Of a stretch of DNA of 64,000 nucleotides, positions 9,486 through 18,789 are shown one piece after another (the first letter of the stretch is position 1; every line of letters begins with the position of its first letter). The position numbers were made by a program, and so were the translations under genes. Below the pieces are notes generated by a model. It worked only from the letters and a program-made list of their open reading frames with translations. It was not told the origin of the DNA and searched no databases. The stretch is from Halobacillus shinanisalinarum. Lineage in GTDB: Bacteria; Bacillota; Bacilli; Bacillales; Halobacillaceae. The DNA lies in the NCBI RefSeq assembly GCF_022919835.1, contig NZ_CP095074.1:1426001-1490000 (forward strand), read 5' to 3'.

Positions 9486-11911
9486 CTAATGTTGAGAGAA
9501 TGATCGTACATCTTTTGCCACGTTCACTCTACCTATCAGTTTAGCAGCATCCTTATCCAATACTTCTCCGTACACATTGTAAATATCTAATTGCTTATCA
9601 AACTCTAATTCCATCGTATATGATCGAGGAGCCAGATCGGGAACAGTCCCTTCAAATATGAATCGACTCGGCCCTGTTTGTTCTACTAAGGTAAAATTAA
9701 TCTCCTGCTCCCCAATCTCCCCGCTAAGCTGTTGATTACCGATCAGCATCACATAATCATCAAAAGTCACTTCCACCTCAATGGTATCCCCCGGGCGGTA
9801 CACATTTGACTCTTTTGATACTACATTGAACGAGTCTAATTTAGGAGCCGGTTCGTCTTTATACTTATTCCACTTCACAAAATCCGTGTTAAACCTGATA
9901 AAATCCATTTCTGTATTCGCCGTTCCCTCGTAAAACAGCCCGATTTTACCATTTGATAGATTGGTGAGACTGGAATATCCATAATGCCCTTCCTTGACTA
10001 GCTGCTCATACTTCCAGTCAAACGTATACTTTGTATGCCCGTTCTCATAGGTCCCGACTTCCTCAATTAAACCTAATCTTACGGTGCCATTTATACGACT
10101 GCTTGGATCATTCGCACTTGAGAAAACAACGGCTTCCTTCCCATTGACCTGTCCGTCATACCGAATAGCCGACATTTGACTGTATGGGGCAACTAACTCT
10201 TTCTCTGTTACCACTTTAGAATGCCAGGTTTCGCCACCGTCAAAACTCGTTGCAATTTGTGCATAGCCAGAATGATTCCGCATAAACATTTTGAGCTGGC
10301 CGTCCGGCATTTCTACAACTTGCGATTCCGTAATTTCATACTCACGATTGGTAAAGGTTTTCTCATCAATCACCTTGCCCCCCTCTACGACCCTACCTTC
10401 ATTAGGGGATTCTCCGCGGTACCAGGTTTTCCCCTGGTCATCACTGTAAATCACAGCACTTGCCTGTCGATTATTTTCATTGAGAAAATAAACCGGGAAC
10501 ACAAGTCTCCCTTTGTTTGGCCCTTTGGTTAATTGAATGCCGTTCCCAGGACCTGTACCTAGAAAAATCATCCACTCTTCTTTTACTTGAGCATTTAGAT
10601 CAATAGGACCTTGCCACGCCTCCCCTTCATCATCACTGTAATACAACTCAAGATAGGACGTTTTAAATGGTTTCAAAGGAGATGTTTTGCTAAAAATGTT
10701 ATCTACTTTCTCCCCATCTAGATACAAATTCCTGTCCTCATCGACGGTATATGAAGTGACTTCTCCTGAATCATCATACACCTTGCCTTCTTCCCTAATT
10801 GTGTAATCGTTTTCATTTTCGTCAGTGAGAAACATATACTCTTCTTCATTTACTGTCTTGAAACCTGTTCCCTTATAGGCATTCGTACCAAAACCGCCCA
10901 TCAATCCAGCTCCATGAGGAAACCCGTCTACGAGGGCAAAGATTCGTTTATTCGATTGATCCTGCAAGAAAGACAAGTCAATGTTAGAGGCTTGATCAGG
11001 GTAGTCGTTGATGACAATGCCATCTTCCTCCCACGTTTTCCCCTCGTCAAAACTTCTTCGGATGACGGCATCAATATTATTTGGCGAGTCAGCACCACTC
11101 TCCATACGGCGATCTATTCCGGCAATTAACGTGCCGCCTTCAGTTTGAAGCAGTGCGGGGATTCTATAGTTACTGGAATCCATAAATCCTGGATAAAAAA
11201 GGCTTTGAGGATCTGAAACATAGGCATCCTCAGGCATTGGAGTGACTAATGAATCAGCTGAGGTGACGTCTGTGATGGTGGTCAGTGTATCTTCTGAAAA
11301 GGGTTCATTGTAAATTTCAAAAAAACCGATATCCCGCTAAACAGATAAGGGTTTCCCCCGGATGCCCTTTCTGTACGCCCTAACTGTGCGTTGTTCGGAT
11401 TGTAAATATTACTCAGAAACTTTCTTGGTGACTCTGTATCCTTTTTGATTAATTCACCATCTAGAAAGTATTTATAACCCTTTTCCTTATCTACAACCAT
11501 AGCCAATGTATGGACGTTACCTTCTTTCAAATCCACAGGGGTAGCTTTAATATGGATGTTCTCTTTCTCCTCCCCCGGTTTCTCATAACGATTTTCGCTT
11601 CCAACACTTGTAGGGGTAATGTATAGATGGAAATGACTATCCGCTAAGTTCGTATTACTTAATGAAAAAAGTGACATAATGGAGGATCCTGTATAACGGA
11701 ACCTTACAATAATCGTCCCTTCTTCTAATTCTTTCAGCTCATCTACCCTCGCATTCAAATTCGTATAGTTCCCATCACTAATCTGCTGATTTTCTACACG
11801 TACGATCGGTTCTGGTTTTCCAGAGGACTCGGCGTTTACCTGTGAAGTTTGATGAAAGGTAATAAGAGTCAAAAGGATAGACAGACCGAACAAACCCATT
11901 TTTCTAAACAT
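9486..11911 (-). pseudogene. nanH: Secreted sialidase (GH33, NanB/NanC-like), one frameshift as given
   Basis: Exo-sialidase with a signal peptide (MFRKMGLFGLSILLTLITF, cleavage near VNA-ES), an N-terminal lectin/laminin-G-like domain (residues ~30-200), a six-bladed propeller with RIPALL (~250) and four Asp-boxes (SFDEGKTW, SDDEGEAW, SDDQGKTW, SFDGGETW), and a C-terminal beta-rich domain (~690-808). Probable catalytic residues are the arginines in RIPALL, MFMRNHSG and SSRING, the Glu in TESQVV and the Tyr in HYGYSSL. The layout, including the GTGPGNGIQL segment, resembles pneumococcal NanB/NanC, some of which form anhydro-sialic acids. One base is missing beside a T7 run (plus strand 11319-11327); the repaired length is ~808 residues. 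There is no LPXTG anchor and no sialic-acid catabolic gene nearby. Confidence 0.88.
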
Positions 11912-12110
11912 TAATGATCTCCTTTCGATTTTGATGATGGACTTACAAATATCCTAAAGTCTCCTCCCTCTCCAAAAAGGAAAATTTTACTTTGTCAGAA
12001 AAATAGTAACATTATGACACGTAACTTTCAATGATTAAAAAGTAATGATTAACAATTGTCAAATTGATTCCAAATCTATCCTTTGTAGAGGCTGGCTGTA
12101 CGCCACATTA
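11912..12110. other. Spacer upstream of the sialidase gene
   Basis: AT-rich spacer between the sialidase start and the terminator at 12111. No gene or clear box was seen apart from the GAAAGGAG ribosome site at ~11918-11926. Confidence 0.45.
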
Positions 12111-12139
12111 AAAAACAGAGAGGGAATCTACCCTCTCTG
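12111..12139 (-). terminator. Terminator downstream of the two-component operon
   Basis: A perfect 9-bp stem (CAGAGAGGG, loop AATCTA, CCCTCTCTG; 12116-12139) is followed on the minus strand by TTTTTTAA. It lies ~220 bases past the histidine kinase stop, after the cytosine deaminase remnant. Confidence 0.8.
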
Positions 12140-12219
12140 CCATCATTGATAAACATTCTCTTGCAAAATCTATATGGTGGTACCCTGCAACAACCCTCGA
12201 AGTTTTATCGTCATTTCAT

Positions 12220-12355
12220 CTAGGAAGTTCCTGCAGTAAGCGCATAGTCCAGATGAATGTGTGGTTCGACATAAGGAGGCAATACCATTTTTCCGTTTAG
12301 ATCGATGACGTTTCATCACTTATTTCGTAAGTATCCGTATCTTGTCACTATCATC
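12220..12355 (-). pseudogene. Remnant of cytosine deaminase (codA) N-terminus
   Basis: A minus-strand frame reads NGKMVLPPYVEPHIHLDYAL followed by TAGTS and a TAG stop at 12220. This is the metal-binding start of CodA-type amidohydrolases (VPPFVEPHIHLDATLTAG in known enzymes, with the HxH metal ligands). Upstream, in a frame one base off, TYEISDETSSI gives the preceding segment. There is no start codon and nothing of the remaining ~350 residues, so this is a true fragment. A CodB-like permease survives elsewhere in the window (25121). Confidence 0.65.
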
Positions 12356-12360
12356 AAAGG

Positions 12361-13458
12361 TCAAGTCCTTGCCCTGTCAGTACCGGACAGAGGCAAAGTA
12401 AACCAAAAGGTATGATGATTACCTTGTGACCTGATGCCAACCCTTCCATTATGATGTTCTACAATTTCTTTTGTTATCGCCAGGCCTAATCCTGTCCCTC
12501 CTGTTTCACGATTGCGGGAGGAATCTATACGATAAAATCGCTCAAAGATTTTTTCCTGTTTCACTGTGGGTATAGGTTGACCTGGACCTGTGACGGAAAC
12601 TTTGTATTCCGACTCTAATGATTCTCCTTTTATCAAAATAGGTCCAGTACCCCAGTAGTAGCGAATGGCATTGTCCAGCAAATTACTGACAACCTGGGGG
12701 ATCCCTTCATTATAGACACTCACCATCTCATGATCTGCTTGAACGTCTACGGAAATCCTTGCTGTCTTTAGGGACCAACGAAACATCTCTACGGATTGAT
12801 CAATTAATAAGGCCATATCCACAGCTTCTTTTTTAGAAAAAGTCTGGGCTGAGACATAATCCCATTCCTTTAGTTGCTCCAGTTGTTCAAGCATCTTCGT
12901 AAGACGCTTGGACTCCTCATAAAGCGATTGATACAGGTGTTGATCCCCTTCTATCACACCATTTTTTAATGCACTAAGATATCCATTTAAATTAGATAAG
13001 GGCGTGCGAAATTCATGTGATAAGTCAGATACTAGCTTTTGCCGATGTTGTTGATTGTTCTGCAGTTGCTGAACCAGCCCATTAAACTGAACGATTAATT
13101 GCCCGGTTTCATCCTCGGACTTGCTTTCGATAGGGCTTGGATAATGGCCTCGTTTCATACTTTTCGTAGACTCAATCAACTCCCTTAACGGACGTATCAG
13201 TTTTTTTGTTAAATAAAAATGAATCATACTTCCGCTCACAATCGCGATAAGGCTGAAAATCCATAAGTAATGAGAGAGAGTCGAATTAAATTGGGACTGT
13301 TTATACTCATTCATCGTGGCCATTCCATCGACTAAAAAACAAGCTGTGTTATAAATGGCCCAACTACTAAGGACGATAAAAGCAGAAATAACCGCTATAT
13401 TTAAAAGTGTTAAACGCCACAAGAACTGTTTTGGAAGCCAAGACCTCTTAATAAACAA
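12361..13458 (-). CDS. Sensor histidine kinase
   Basis: About 365-residue membrane histidine kinase of the OmpR-partner type. Two transmembrane segments (~14-36 and ~67-88) flank a short external loop and are followed by HAMP (KKLIRPLRELIE), HisKA with the phosphorylated His (SDLSHEFRTPLSNLNGY, ~150) and HATPase_c (N box NLLDNAIRYY, G box TGGTGLGLAITKEI). The TTG start at 13458 overlaps the response regulator gene by 11 bases and has GGGG 8 bases upstream, indicating translational coupling. It belongs to the redox operon with CcdA and a TlpA-like protein, so it may sense envelope redox state; the signal is unknown. Confidence 0.9.
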   Translation of the reverse strand: MFIKRSWLPKQFLWRLTLLNIAVISAFIVLSSWAIYNTACFLVDGMATMNEYKQSQFNSTLSHYLWIFSLIAIVSGSMIHFYLTKKLIRPLRELIESTKSMKRGHYPSPIESKSEDETGQLIVQFNGLVQQLQNNQQHRQKLVSDLSHEFRTPLSNLNGYLSALKNGVIEGDQHLYQSLYEESKRLTKMLEQLEQLKEWDYVSAQTFSKKEAVDMALLIDQSVEMFRWSLKTARISVDVQADHEMVSVYNEGIPQVVSNLLDNAIRYYWGTGPILIKGESLESEYKVSVTGPGQPIPTVKQEKIFERFYRIDSSRNRETGGTGLGLAITKEIVEHHNGRVGIRSQGNHHTFWFTLPLSGTDRART

Positions 13459-14128
13459 ATTTATACCCCATTCCGCGGACAGTACAGATACGTTTTGGAA
13501 CCGCAGGATGATCCTCAATTTTTTCCCGAAGCTTTTTTATGTGTGCATCAATAGTACGATCCAAAACCGTTTTATCAGCCGAAGGATATAGTTGACGAAT
13601 AAGATCTTCCCTCGAGAGTACCACATTTGGATTTTCCATAAAATGATAGAGAAGATTGAATTCATGTTTCGTCAAGCAAATCTGCTGATCATAAAGCAGC
13701 GCTTCCCCTTTTCGCGGCTTTATACATAAACCTTCGTAAACAATCTTTTGACAAAACTGTCCCGTTCTCCGCAGAACTGCTTCAACATGGGCTACAAGTT
13801 CCTCTGGATCAAACGGCTTTGTTACGTAATCATCGGCGCCTAATTTCAATCCACTAATTTTATCATCTGTACGTGCTTTAGCCGAGAGCATGATAATCGA
13901 TACTTCATTACGTTCCTGTTCTCGTACCCATTTGCACAATTCTTCTCCACTAATCTTAGGAAGCATTAAATCAAGAACAATTAAACACGGATGGTAAGTT
14001 AAAAAGACATCCTTTGCCGCTTCCCCGTCAGCAGCCTCTACTACATCATAGTCGGCTTTTTTCAAATAAATGCTGACAAGCTCACGGATTAATGGATCAT
14101 CTTCTACAACTAATATGGTTTGTTTCAC
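13448..14128 (-). CDS. OmpR-family response regulator
   Basis: 226 residues. The receiver domain has the acidic pair (VVEDDP), phospho-acceptor Asp (LIVLDLMLP, ~53) and conserved Lys (YVTKPFDPEEL, ~102), followed by a winged-helix DNA-binding domain (LTKHEFNLLYHFMENP, TVRGMGYKFVY). The GTG start follows an AAGAGGTGATC site. It overlaps the kinase gene and lies 38 bases after the thioredoxin-like gene on the same strand. Its targets probably include this operon; no operator was identified. Confidence 0.93.
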   Translation of the reverse strand: MKQTILVVEDDPLIRELVSIYLKKADYDVVEAADGEAAKDVFLTYHPCLIVLDLMLPKISGEELCKWVREQERNEVSIIMLSAKARTDDKISGLKLGADDYVTKPFDPEELVAHVEAVLRRTGQFCQKIVYEGLCIKPRKGEALLYDQQICLTKHEFNLLYHFMENPNVVLSREDLIRQLYPSADKTVLDRTIDAHIKKLREKIEDHPAVPKRICTVRGMGYKFVY

Positions 14129-14166
14129 GGGATCACCTCTTCCTTATTGTACTCAATAAGAGGGAC

Positions 14167-14784
14167 TCATTTCATCTTTTCAAATTCTTGGATCATACGT
14201 TCATAATTTAACGCACCTAAGGCCTTGTATTGAATAATTCCATTCGAATCAATCATAAAGGAAGATGGAATAGGACGTATTTCATAATTCGTAGCCACTT
14301 TGCTTTCTTTATCTAATAATATAGGAAAAGTTAAGGTAAACTCGTTCACAAAATCTTTCACTTGTTGAAGATTACTCTCTGTTTGAGTCAAATTGACGGC
14401 TAAAACCACAACATCTTTATTTTGATAGAATTTTTCCATATCCGGCATTTCAGCACGACAAGGGGGACACCAAGTAGCCCAGAAGTTCACCATGACGCGT
14501 TGGCCCCGGTAATCCGATAGTTTTACATTCTCACCTTCTAATGTCTGAAGCTGGAAGTCGGGAGCAATATCACCTATGTTCAGGCCTACAGCAGCTTCTG
14601 AAGTTGTTTTATTCTCTTTATCATTAGAAGTATCGTTCACCTTATCGCTATCCGAACCGCGCTCTCCTTGCTCAATCCCTTTATTCATATCTGGACTTGA
14701 TGTATGATTCGCTTGAAAAGCAAGGTCATACACCGCCCATCCAAACATTCCGACGATAACAATGATGATCATCGCTTTTTTCAT
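14167..14784 (-). CDS. TlpA/ResA-like thiol-disulfide oxidoreductase
   Basis: About 205 residues, membrane-anchored by an uncleaved N-terminal helix (MKKAMIIIVIVGMFGWAVYD), then a polar linker rich in Ser/Asn/Lys (~25-65) and a thioredoxin-fold domain of the AhpC/TSA-Redoxin type (IAPDFQLQTLEGENVKLSDY). The active site is WCPPC (~110-114), with cis-Pro in RPIPSSFMID. It acts outside the membrane, reducing disulfides in proteins such as apocytochrome c or others. The gene sits 13 bases downstream of ccdA, which supplies electrons to such proteins. The start ATG 14784 is preceded by AGGAGG. Confidence 0.9.
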   Translation of the reverse strand: MKKAMIIIVIVGMFGWAVYDLAFQANHTSSPDMNKGIEQGERGSDSDKVNDTSNDKENKTTSEAAVGLNIGDIAPDFQLQTLEGENVKLSDYRGQRVMVNFWATWCPPCRAEMPDMEKFYQNKDVVVLAVNLTQTESNLQQVKDFVNEFTLTFPILLDKESKVATNYEIRPIPSSFMIDSNGIIQYKALGALNYERMIQEFEKMK

Positions 14785-14800
14785 CAATAAATACCTCCTG

Positions 14801-15544
14801 TTATCCTAAGTTAGAAAACCAGCTATCTTGTACAAGTCTCAGTAAGAAGTTAGATAAACGAGCCATTTGTCCTGTAAACAGAAGCACTCCCATAACAATC
14901 ATAATGGCTCCACCTGCCTTCATGATTGTTTGACTATAACGAACAAGCCATTTTGTGGAACCAAGGAAAAAAGTAAGTACGAGAAATGGGATCGCAAAAC
15001 CGATGACATACATGATCGTATATAAGGCTCCTTGCGTTGGATTACTAGCTGCGACAACTAGAATGGATGCAAAAATAGGACCAATACAAGGTGTCCACCC
15101 TGCCGCAAAACCCATGCCAACAAAAATGGTCCCTAAGTAGCCAACAGGTTTTTTAGTGAAGTGAAAACGCTTTTCCTTCATAAACCATGTCACTTGAAGC
15201 CAGCCCGCTACGAAGAATCCCATAATGATAATGAATATACCGGCAATCCGTTGAAGGAATAGCCCTGATTCACCTGATAACACACCCTGAATCCATTGCC
15301 CTAGAAAGGAAACACCTACACCTAAGCTAATAAAAATCATCGAAACACCGAGTAAGAAAAAAACGGCGTGCAGCAATAATTTTCTACGTACCTTCCATTC
15401 ATTTTGATTCTGGATTTCCTTCACACTCATCCCCGTAATGTAAGACAGGTATGCCGGAAAAATAGGCAAGGTACATGGAGAAAGGAATGACAGAATCCCT
15501 GCTCCTAATGCCACCCATATCGTAATATCCGCTGCAGCATTCAT
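14801..15544 (-). CDS. ccdA: Cytochrome c biogenesis protein CcdA (electron carrier to envelope thioredoxins)
   Basis: 247 residues with six to seven membrane helices. The two membrane cysteines that relay electrons from cytoplasmic thioredoxin are visible: SFLSPCTLPIFPAYLSY (first helix, ~24) and AAGWTPCIGPIFASIL (fourth helix). The start ATG overlaps the stop of the upstream membrane-protein gene (TAATG), so the genes are coupled. It serves the TlpA-like protein next to it. No haem-lyase (ResB/ResC) genes are nearby, so the local target may be something other than cytochrome c. Confidence 0.93.
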   Translation of the reverse strand: MNAAADITIWVALGAGILSFLSPCTLPIFPAYLSYITGMSVKEIQNQNEWKVRRKLLLHAVFFLLGVSMIFISLGVGVSFLGQWIQGVLSGESGLFLQRIAGIFIIIMGFFVAGWLQVTWFMKEKRFHFTKKPVGYLGTIFVGMGFAAGWTPCIGPIFASILVVAASNPTQGALYTIMYVIGFAIPFLVLTFFLGSTKWLVRYSQTIMKAGGAIMIVMGVLLFTGQMARLSNFLLRLVQDSWFSNLG

Positions 15545-16200
15545 TATTTAACCCTCTTTCTATAAAGAATCAGAAATAGACTACTAATAAAAATAACGCT
15601 ATAAAACCACTGATCTAAGTAGTAGTGAAAAACACTTGTCTGATAAAAAGTGGATAAAACCCATTGCCCCAAGCTCCATCCCAATATACTGACAAACGTA
15701 AGTTTTGCAATTGTCGCTTTGCTCTGGAGCAGTATAAGAATGATAAGAAGGGTAACGAGTAACCCTAAGTATCCCCACACATCTTCTCCTCCTCCCCAAG
15801 TAATTTGAACAAATTCATACACAAAGGAAGCAGATAAAAAAATATACATAAAGGAGAAGAGTAGATCTAGCAATTTCTGATAGTGATCAACCATTTTGAA
15901 TTCGCCATATACCATAGTAAATAATACGGCGATATAAAAGGCTCTTGAATCACTTGGATAAGCTAAAATGGCACGTGGATCACTTAAGAATGTTGAGAAA
16001 TTGACTAAGATTTTTCCAATCCACAGTGAAATGACAAACACAATGAGAAGGGAAATCATTTCATCTGATCGTTGCTTTGTTTCTAACTTTGAAAAAGGGC
16101 TTGAAAGCCGAAAAAAGATAAAGCCCACTATAAAGCTCCCCACAACTATTATGATTGAGCTTTTTATCACGAAAGGACCTATGATCCAAGCTGATGGCAT
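15544..16200 (-). CDS. Conserved-type multi-pass membrane protein, unknown function
   Basis: 218 residues, about seven hydrophobic helices, few charged residues and no recognised domain. It opens MPSAWIIGPFVIKSSIIIVV and has an acidic-aromatic loop VYEFVQITWGGGEDVWGY. It is the first gene of the ccdA-tlpA-regulator-kinase operon, with a strong AGGAGG site, and its stop overlaps the ccdA start. The topology vaguely recalls prolipoprotein diacylglyceryl transferase-type membrane proteins, but no Lgt signature is seen. A role in the same thiol-redox pathway is inferred from position only. Confidence 0.75.
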   Translation of the reverse strand: MPSAWIIGPFVIKSSIIIVVGSFIVGFIFFRLSSPFSKLETKQRSDEMISLLIVFVISLWIGKILVNFSTFLSDPRAILAYPSDSRAFYIAVLFTMVYGEFKMVDHYQKLLDLLFSFMYIFLSASFVYEFVQITWGGGEDVWGYLGLLVTLLIILILLQSKATIAKLTFVSILGWSLGQWVLSTFYQTSVFHYYLDQWFYSVIFISSLFLILYRKRVK

Positions 16201-16392
16201 AGCAGCAGCTCCTCCTGTATAAAATAGATTCTAGTTAGATTATAAAACTGGAATATGAAAGTTTAATGAAAATAGGCAAATTCATAATCGAACGATAAAG
16301 GTTGCAGGTCCCACCTTAGATCGTAAAAAGAGCCTCAGCCAAATGACCATATATTTTAAAAATAATCGTCGCTGCACCCTAGACTTAAATTA

Positions 16393-16432
16393 AAAAGGCC
16401 AAACATAGGGATCGCCTATGTTTGGCCTTTTC
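16393..16432 (-). terminator. Terminator of the YdhR-like gene
   Basis: A perfect 17-bp stem (AAAAGGCCAAACATAGG and its complement) with loop GATCG, ending in T on both sides; it works in both directions and lies 17 bases past the stop. Confidence 0.9.
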
Positions 16433-16448
16433 CAATCTAGCCCCTAAA

Positions 16449-16754
16449 TTATTTAATCGGGCCGTTATTGATCTGAGTTAATCCTTTATTCACTTCGAAT
16501 ATTTTACCGTTAACTGGCTCAATACCAAAGCCCTTTAGTCTCTCTGTGTGCATCGTTAAATAGTTTTGAGCTGACTCTTTTGACTCAAACAAATAAATAC
16601 CACCAGCTTCCTTTGCCTCCCTATCTTCCGTCCAAACCTTCCATAAGAACCCTTCTTCCTCATTAATACTTTTTGCTAGATCAGAAAATTCTTCAACCAT
16701 CTCATCACCGAATGGTCCATCCATTTTGAAATCCACTTGTAAGATATATGCCAT
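16449..16754 (-). CDS. YdhR-like putative mono-oxygenase (dimeric ferredoxin-like fold)
   Basis: 101 residues, the usual length of the YdhR family (proteins with an ABM-like alpha/beta barrel; E. coli YdhR has no proven substrate). Diagnostic segments: MAYILQVDFKMDGPFGDEM, then EEGFLWKVWTEDREAKEAGG, IYLFESKESAQNYL and GKIFEVNKGLTQIN. The ATG at 16754 is taken because AAAGGAG lies 8 bases upstream; an upstream GTG is not needed. It is a monocistronic gene with its own terminator. The function is probably cytoplasmic oxidation or detoxification of a small aromatic compound, not proven. Confidence 0.85.
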   Translation of the reverse strand: MAYILQVDFKMDGPFGDEMVEEFSDLAKSINEEEGFLWKVWTEDREAKEAGGIYLFESKESAQNYLTMHTERLKGFGIEPVNGKIFEVNKGLTQINNGPIK

Positions 16755-16880
16755 GTTTAACACTCCTTTTTAAATTCATCAACAATCAGTCATTAATTAC
16801 AAGATTTTTTCTAACTATAATTCAGCATTGTTCAGCGAACGCGCCCCAATATCTGATCAATTCGGGATGATCTCTATTTA

Positions 16881-17480
16881 TCATTTCTTTATAACGGCCT
16901 GAATAACATGCCCTAGACCTACATGTCTTTTTCCTTCCTCCCGCTCCGCTTCACCGTAATAAAAATGAATACATTTGTAATTTTTAATCCAATTTAGGAT
17001 ATCTACTGGATCATATAACATATCAACAGATTTTGGACCACCTGTTTGATATTTAAGTTGAGCTTCGGAGTAAATTTCAAAGATGATATACCCACCTGGT
17101 TTCACTGAGTTAATCATACTTTCCATAAAAAATGGCTGATCTTTTTTGGGAACGTGTCCAAATACCATTATTGCGGCATCATATTGATTTGTTTTAACTT
17201 TTTCTTTAGTCAAATCCATCGCAAACGTTTCTACGTCAACATGATTTTGACGGGCCAATATTTTCGTTTTTTCAAGACCGATCGTTGATTGATCATAAGT
17301 GGTTACATCGTGACCAAGTTTTGCTAAATAAACTGCATTCCGACCCTCACCTTCAGCAAAACAACCAACCTTTGAATGCTCCGGAATTATATGACTTATA
17401 TTATTTATAAATACATTTTCGCTTTCACCATAAACAAAATCTTGATTTGAAAAACTGTTATCCCAGTGTTCTTTTGACAT
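16881..17480 (-). CDS. SAM-dependent methyltransferase (TehB-like)
   Basis: 199 residues of class I methyltransferase fold. Motif I is altered but recognisable (VGCFAEGEGRNAVYLAKLGH, ~38-57), motif II has the acidic residue that contacts SAM ribose (VTTYDQSTIGLEK), and motif IV is AAIMVFGHVP. The pattern CFAEGEGRNAVYLA is typical of TehB/YrrT-like enzymes annotated as tellurite-resistance or thiopurine-type methyltransferases. The start has AAAGGAG 11 bases upstream. It stands alone and is followed by its own hairpin terminators. The substrate is unknown. Confidence 0.85.
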   Translation of the reverse strand: MSKEHWDNSFSNQDFVYGESENVFINNISHIIPEHSKVGCFAEGEGRNAVYLAKLGHDVTTYDQSTIGLEKTKILARQNHVDVETFAMDLTKEKVKTNQYDAAIMVFGHVPKKDQPFFMESMINSVKPGGYIIFEIYSEAQLKYQTGGPKSVDMLYDPVDILNWIKNYKCIHFYYGEAEREEGKRHVGLGHVIQAVIKK

Positions 17481-17639
17481 AAACTTTAATCTCCTTTTCT
17501 AAATAGCATTGCACTATAATCTTCAAAAGTAATGTATCACAACAATTATATAAATACATAAGGAAAAACGTTAGGATGACGTACGGTAGTTTGTGTAAAA
17601 GTTGAATATATCTTAAGTCTAAGGAAACGACGAACTAAA

Positions 17640-17679
17640 AAAACCCAATTTCCCTTATCTTTAAGAGAAATTGGGTTTT
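17640..17679. terminator. Bidirectional hairpin terminator
   Basis: AAAACCCAATTTC pairs perfectly with GAAATTGGGTTTT around a 14-base loop; A/T runs on both sides let it act in either direction. No plus-strand gene ends nearby. Confidence 0.75.
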
Positions 17680-17798
17680 CATTCAATATAGTTTGTCGAG
17701 TTTTTCTACTTCTAATCAACTAACAAAAAAGATCCGATAACTCTCACTCGTCCTAACGACCTCCCCCGACTACCTAATGAATAACCCATAAAAAAACA

Positions 17799-17823
17799 GG
17801 CTAACCAGCTGAACCGGTTAACC
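17799..17823 (-). terminator. Terminator after the AbgB fragment
   Basis: On the minus strand GGTTAACCGG pairs (with G-U) with CTGGTTAGCC, loop TTCAG, followed by TGTTTTTTT. It is 78 bases downstream of the fragment's stop. Confidence 0.8.
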
Positions 17824-17901
17824 TTATAATACAAGCCCCTTTAACTCTCATATAATAACTCTTTTTTAAGCCCTTACTTTAGCTAAAATAAAAAGTTAGT
17901 A

Positions 17902-18378
17902 TTAATTTACTTTTGATGGTTGTACGTCTGCAGGAATGGGGCATTCATAATGAGTACCGTTCAGTGTTTCTAGTAATTCCTCTTTGGCGTTCTCTATAAT
18001 TTCTTTATTTTCTAATGCCTTAATAGCTGTCAATGTGAGGATTTTTGACACTTGCAGCAACCCCTTTTGAGCAATCGTTGAGTTGCCTTGTGCGACCATT
18101 TGCCAACTATGGAGAGGGGTTCCTAGCGCACATGTTGTCATCATGCATTGAGCAGTAGGAGCGATCCAACTGACGTCGCCCACATCCGATGAACCTGGTA
18201 CCACTGCATTGGAGCTATATCTTGGGTAGATTTCTTCTGCTAAATATTGTTCAGAACGGATCGTGACTTTTTCATTTGCGATAGCAACAAGTTGTTCTGC
18301 ATTATTTTTTTCGCTTTTAGTCAACGTGTTCCAAATCTCATTTGCATATTCTTTCTCTTTGTTTGAATATGTCGGCAC
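17902..18378 (-). pseudogene. C-terminal fragment of an AbgB-type amidohydrolase (M20 family)
   Basis: 158 residues matching only the C-terminal third of p-aminobenzoyl-glutamate hydrolase subunit B / M20-type amidohydrolases. The metal-site region GSSDVGDVSWIAPTAQ and the GTPLHSWQMVAQGNSTIAQK segment (His ligand) are well kept, but the N-terminal ~300 residues with the remaining zinc ligands are absent. The frame is closed upstream by a TGA twelve bases before the GTG at 18378, and no ribosome site is present. A true truncated remnant with its terminator retained. It could once have acted in dipeptide or folate-breakdown salvage. Confidence 0.75.
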
Positions 18379-18789
18379 CGATTTCAGTCATAAGGCTGTA
18401 ACAATATCAGCAATTCTTATGCAATGGATCTTAGTAATATTAAACCGATCATATTCTTTTTTGTTTCGATATGCATCTTACAAGTCTTCTCTAAATGATT
18501 TATCCATTATAACTGTTTGATATCTTCATCCAATTGAGTTAATCCGAAAGAATAAACATAACAAAAGCTTCTGTACACAGGATTGAGATACGGTCCGCTT
18601 TCTTCCATGATTTAATTTCCAGAAACGATAAAGCTTAATTGCGCAACAAGGAGCCAATACATCAAATTCTCCTAGACCTGAGATAGACGATTACTCATCA
18701 GCCTGTCTTCTTACTATTTGATATAATCCTTGAAGGGCTTTTACACGAACGATAATGGAGCCTTCCCCTTCAACATTAATTTATTAAAT
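18379..18789. other. Gene-poor stretch between the AbgB fragment and adenine deaminase
   Basis: No intact gene. On the minus strand a short open segment (~18690-18775) reads EGEGSIIVRVKALQGLYQIV and ends at a stop, like the tail of a lost protein, but it is too short to assign. The arms TTGAAGGG/CCCTTCAA (18736-18770) form a loose hairpin without a T-run, so no clear ade terminator is seen. Confidence 0.4.

Larger units (their letters stand above)
17481..17901. other. Intergenic region with two terminators
   Basis: 421 bases between the methyltransferase and the AbgB fragment. It holds the two hairpins annotated at 17640-17679 and 17799-17823. No gene seen. Confidence 0.6.
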
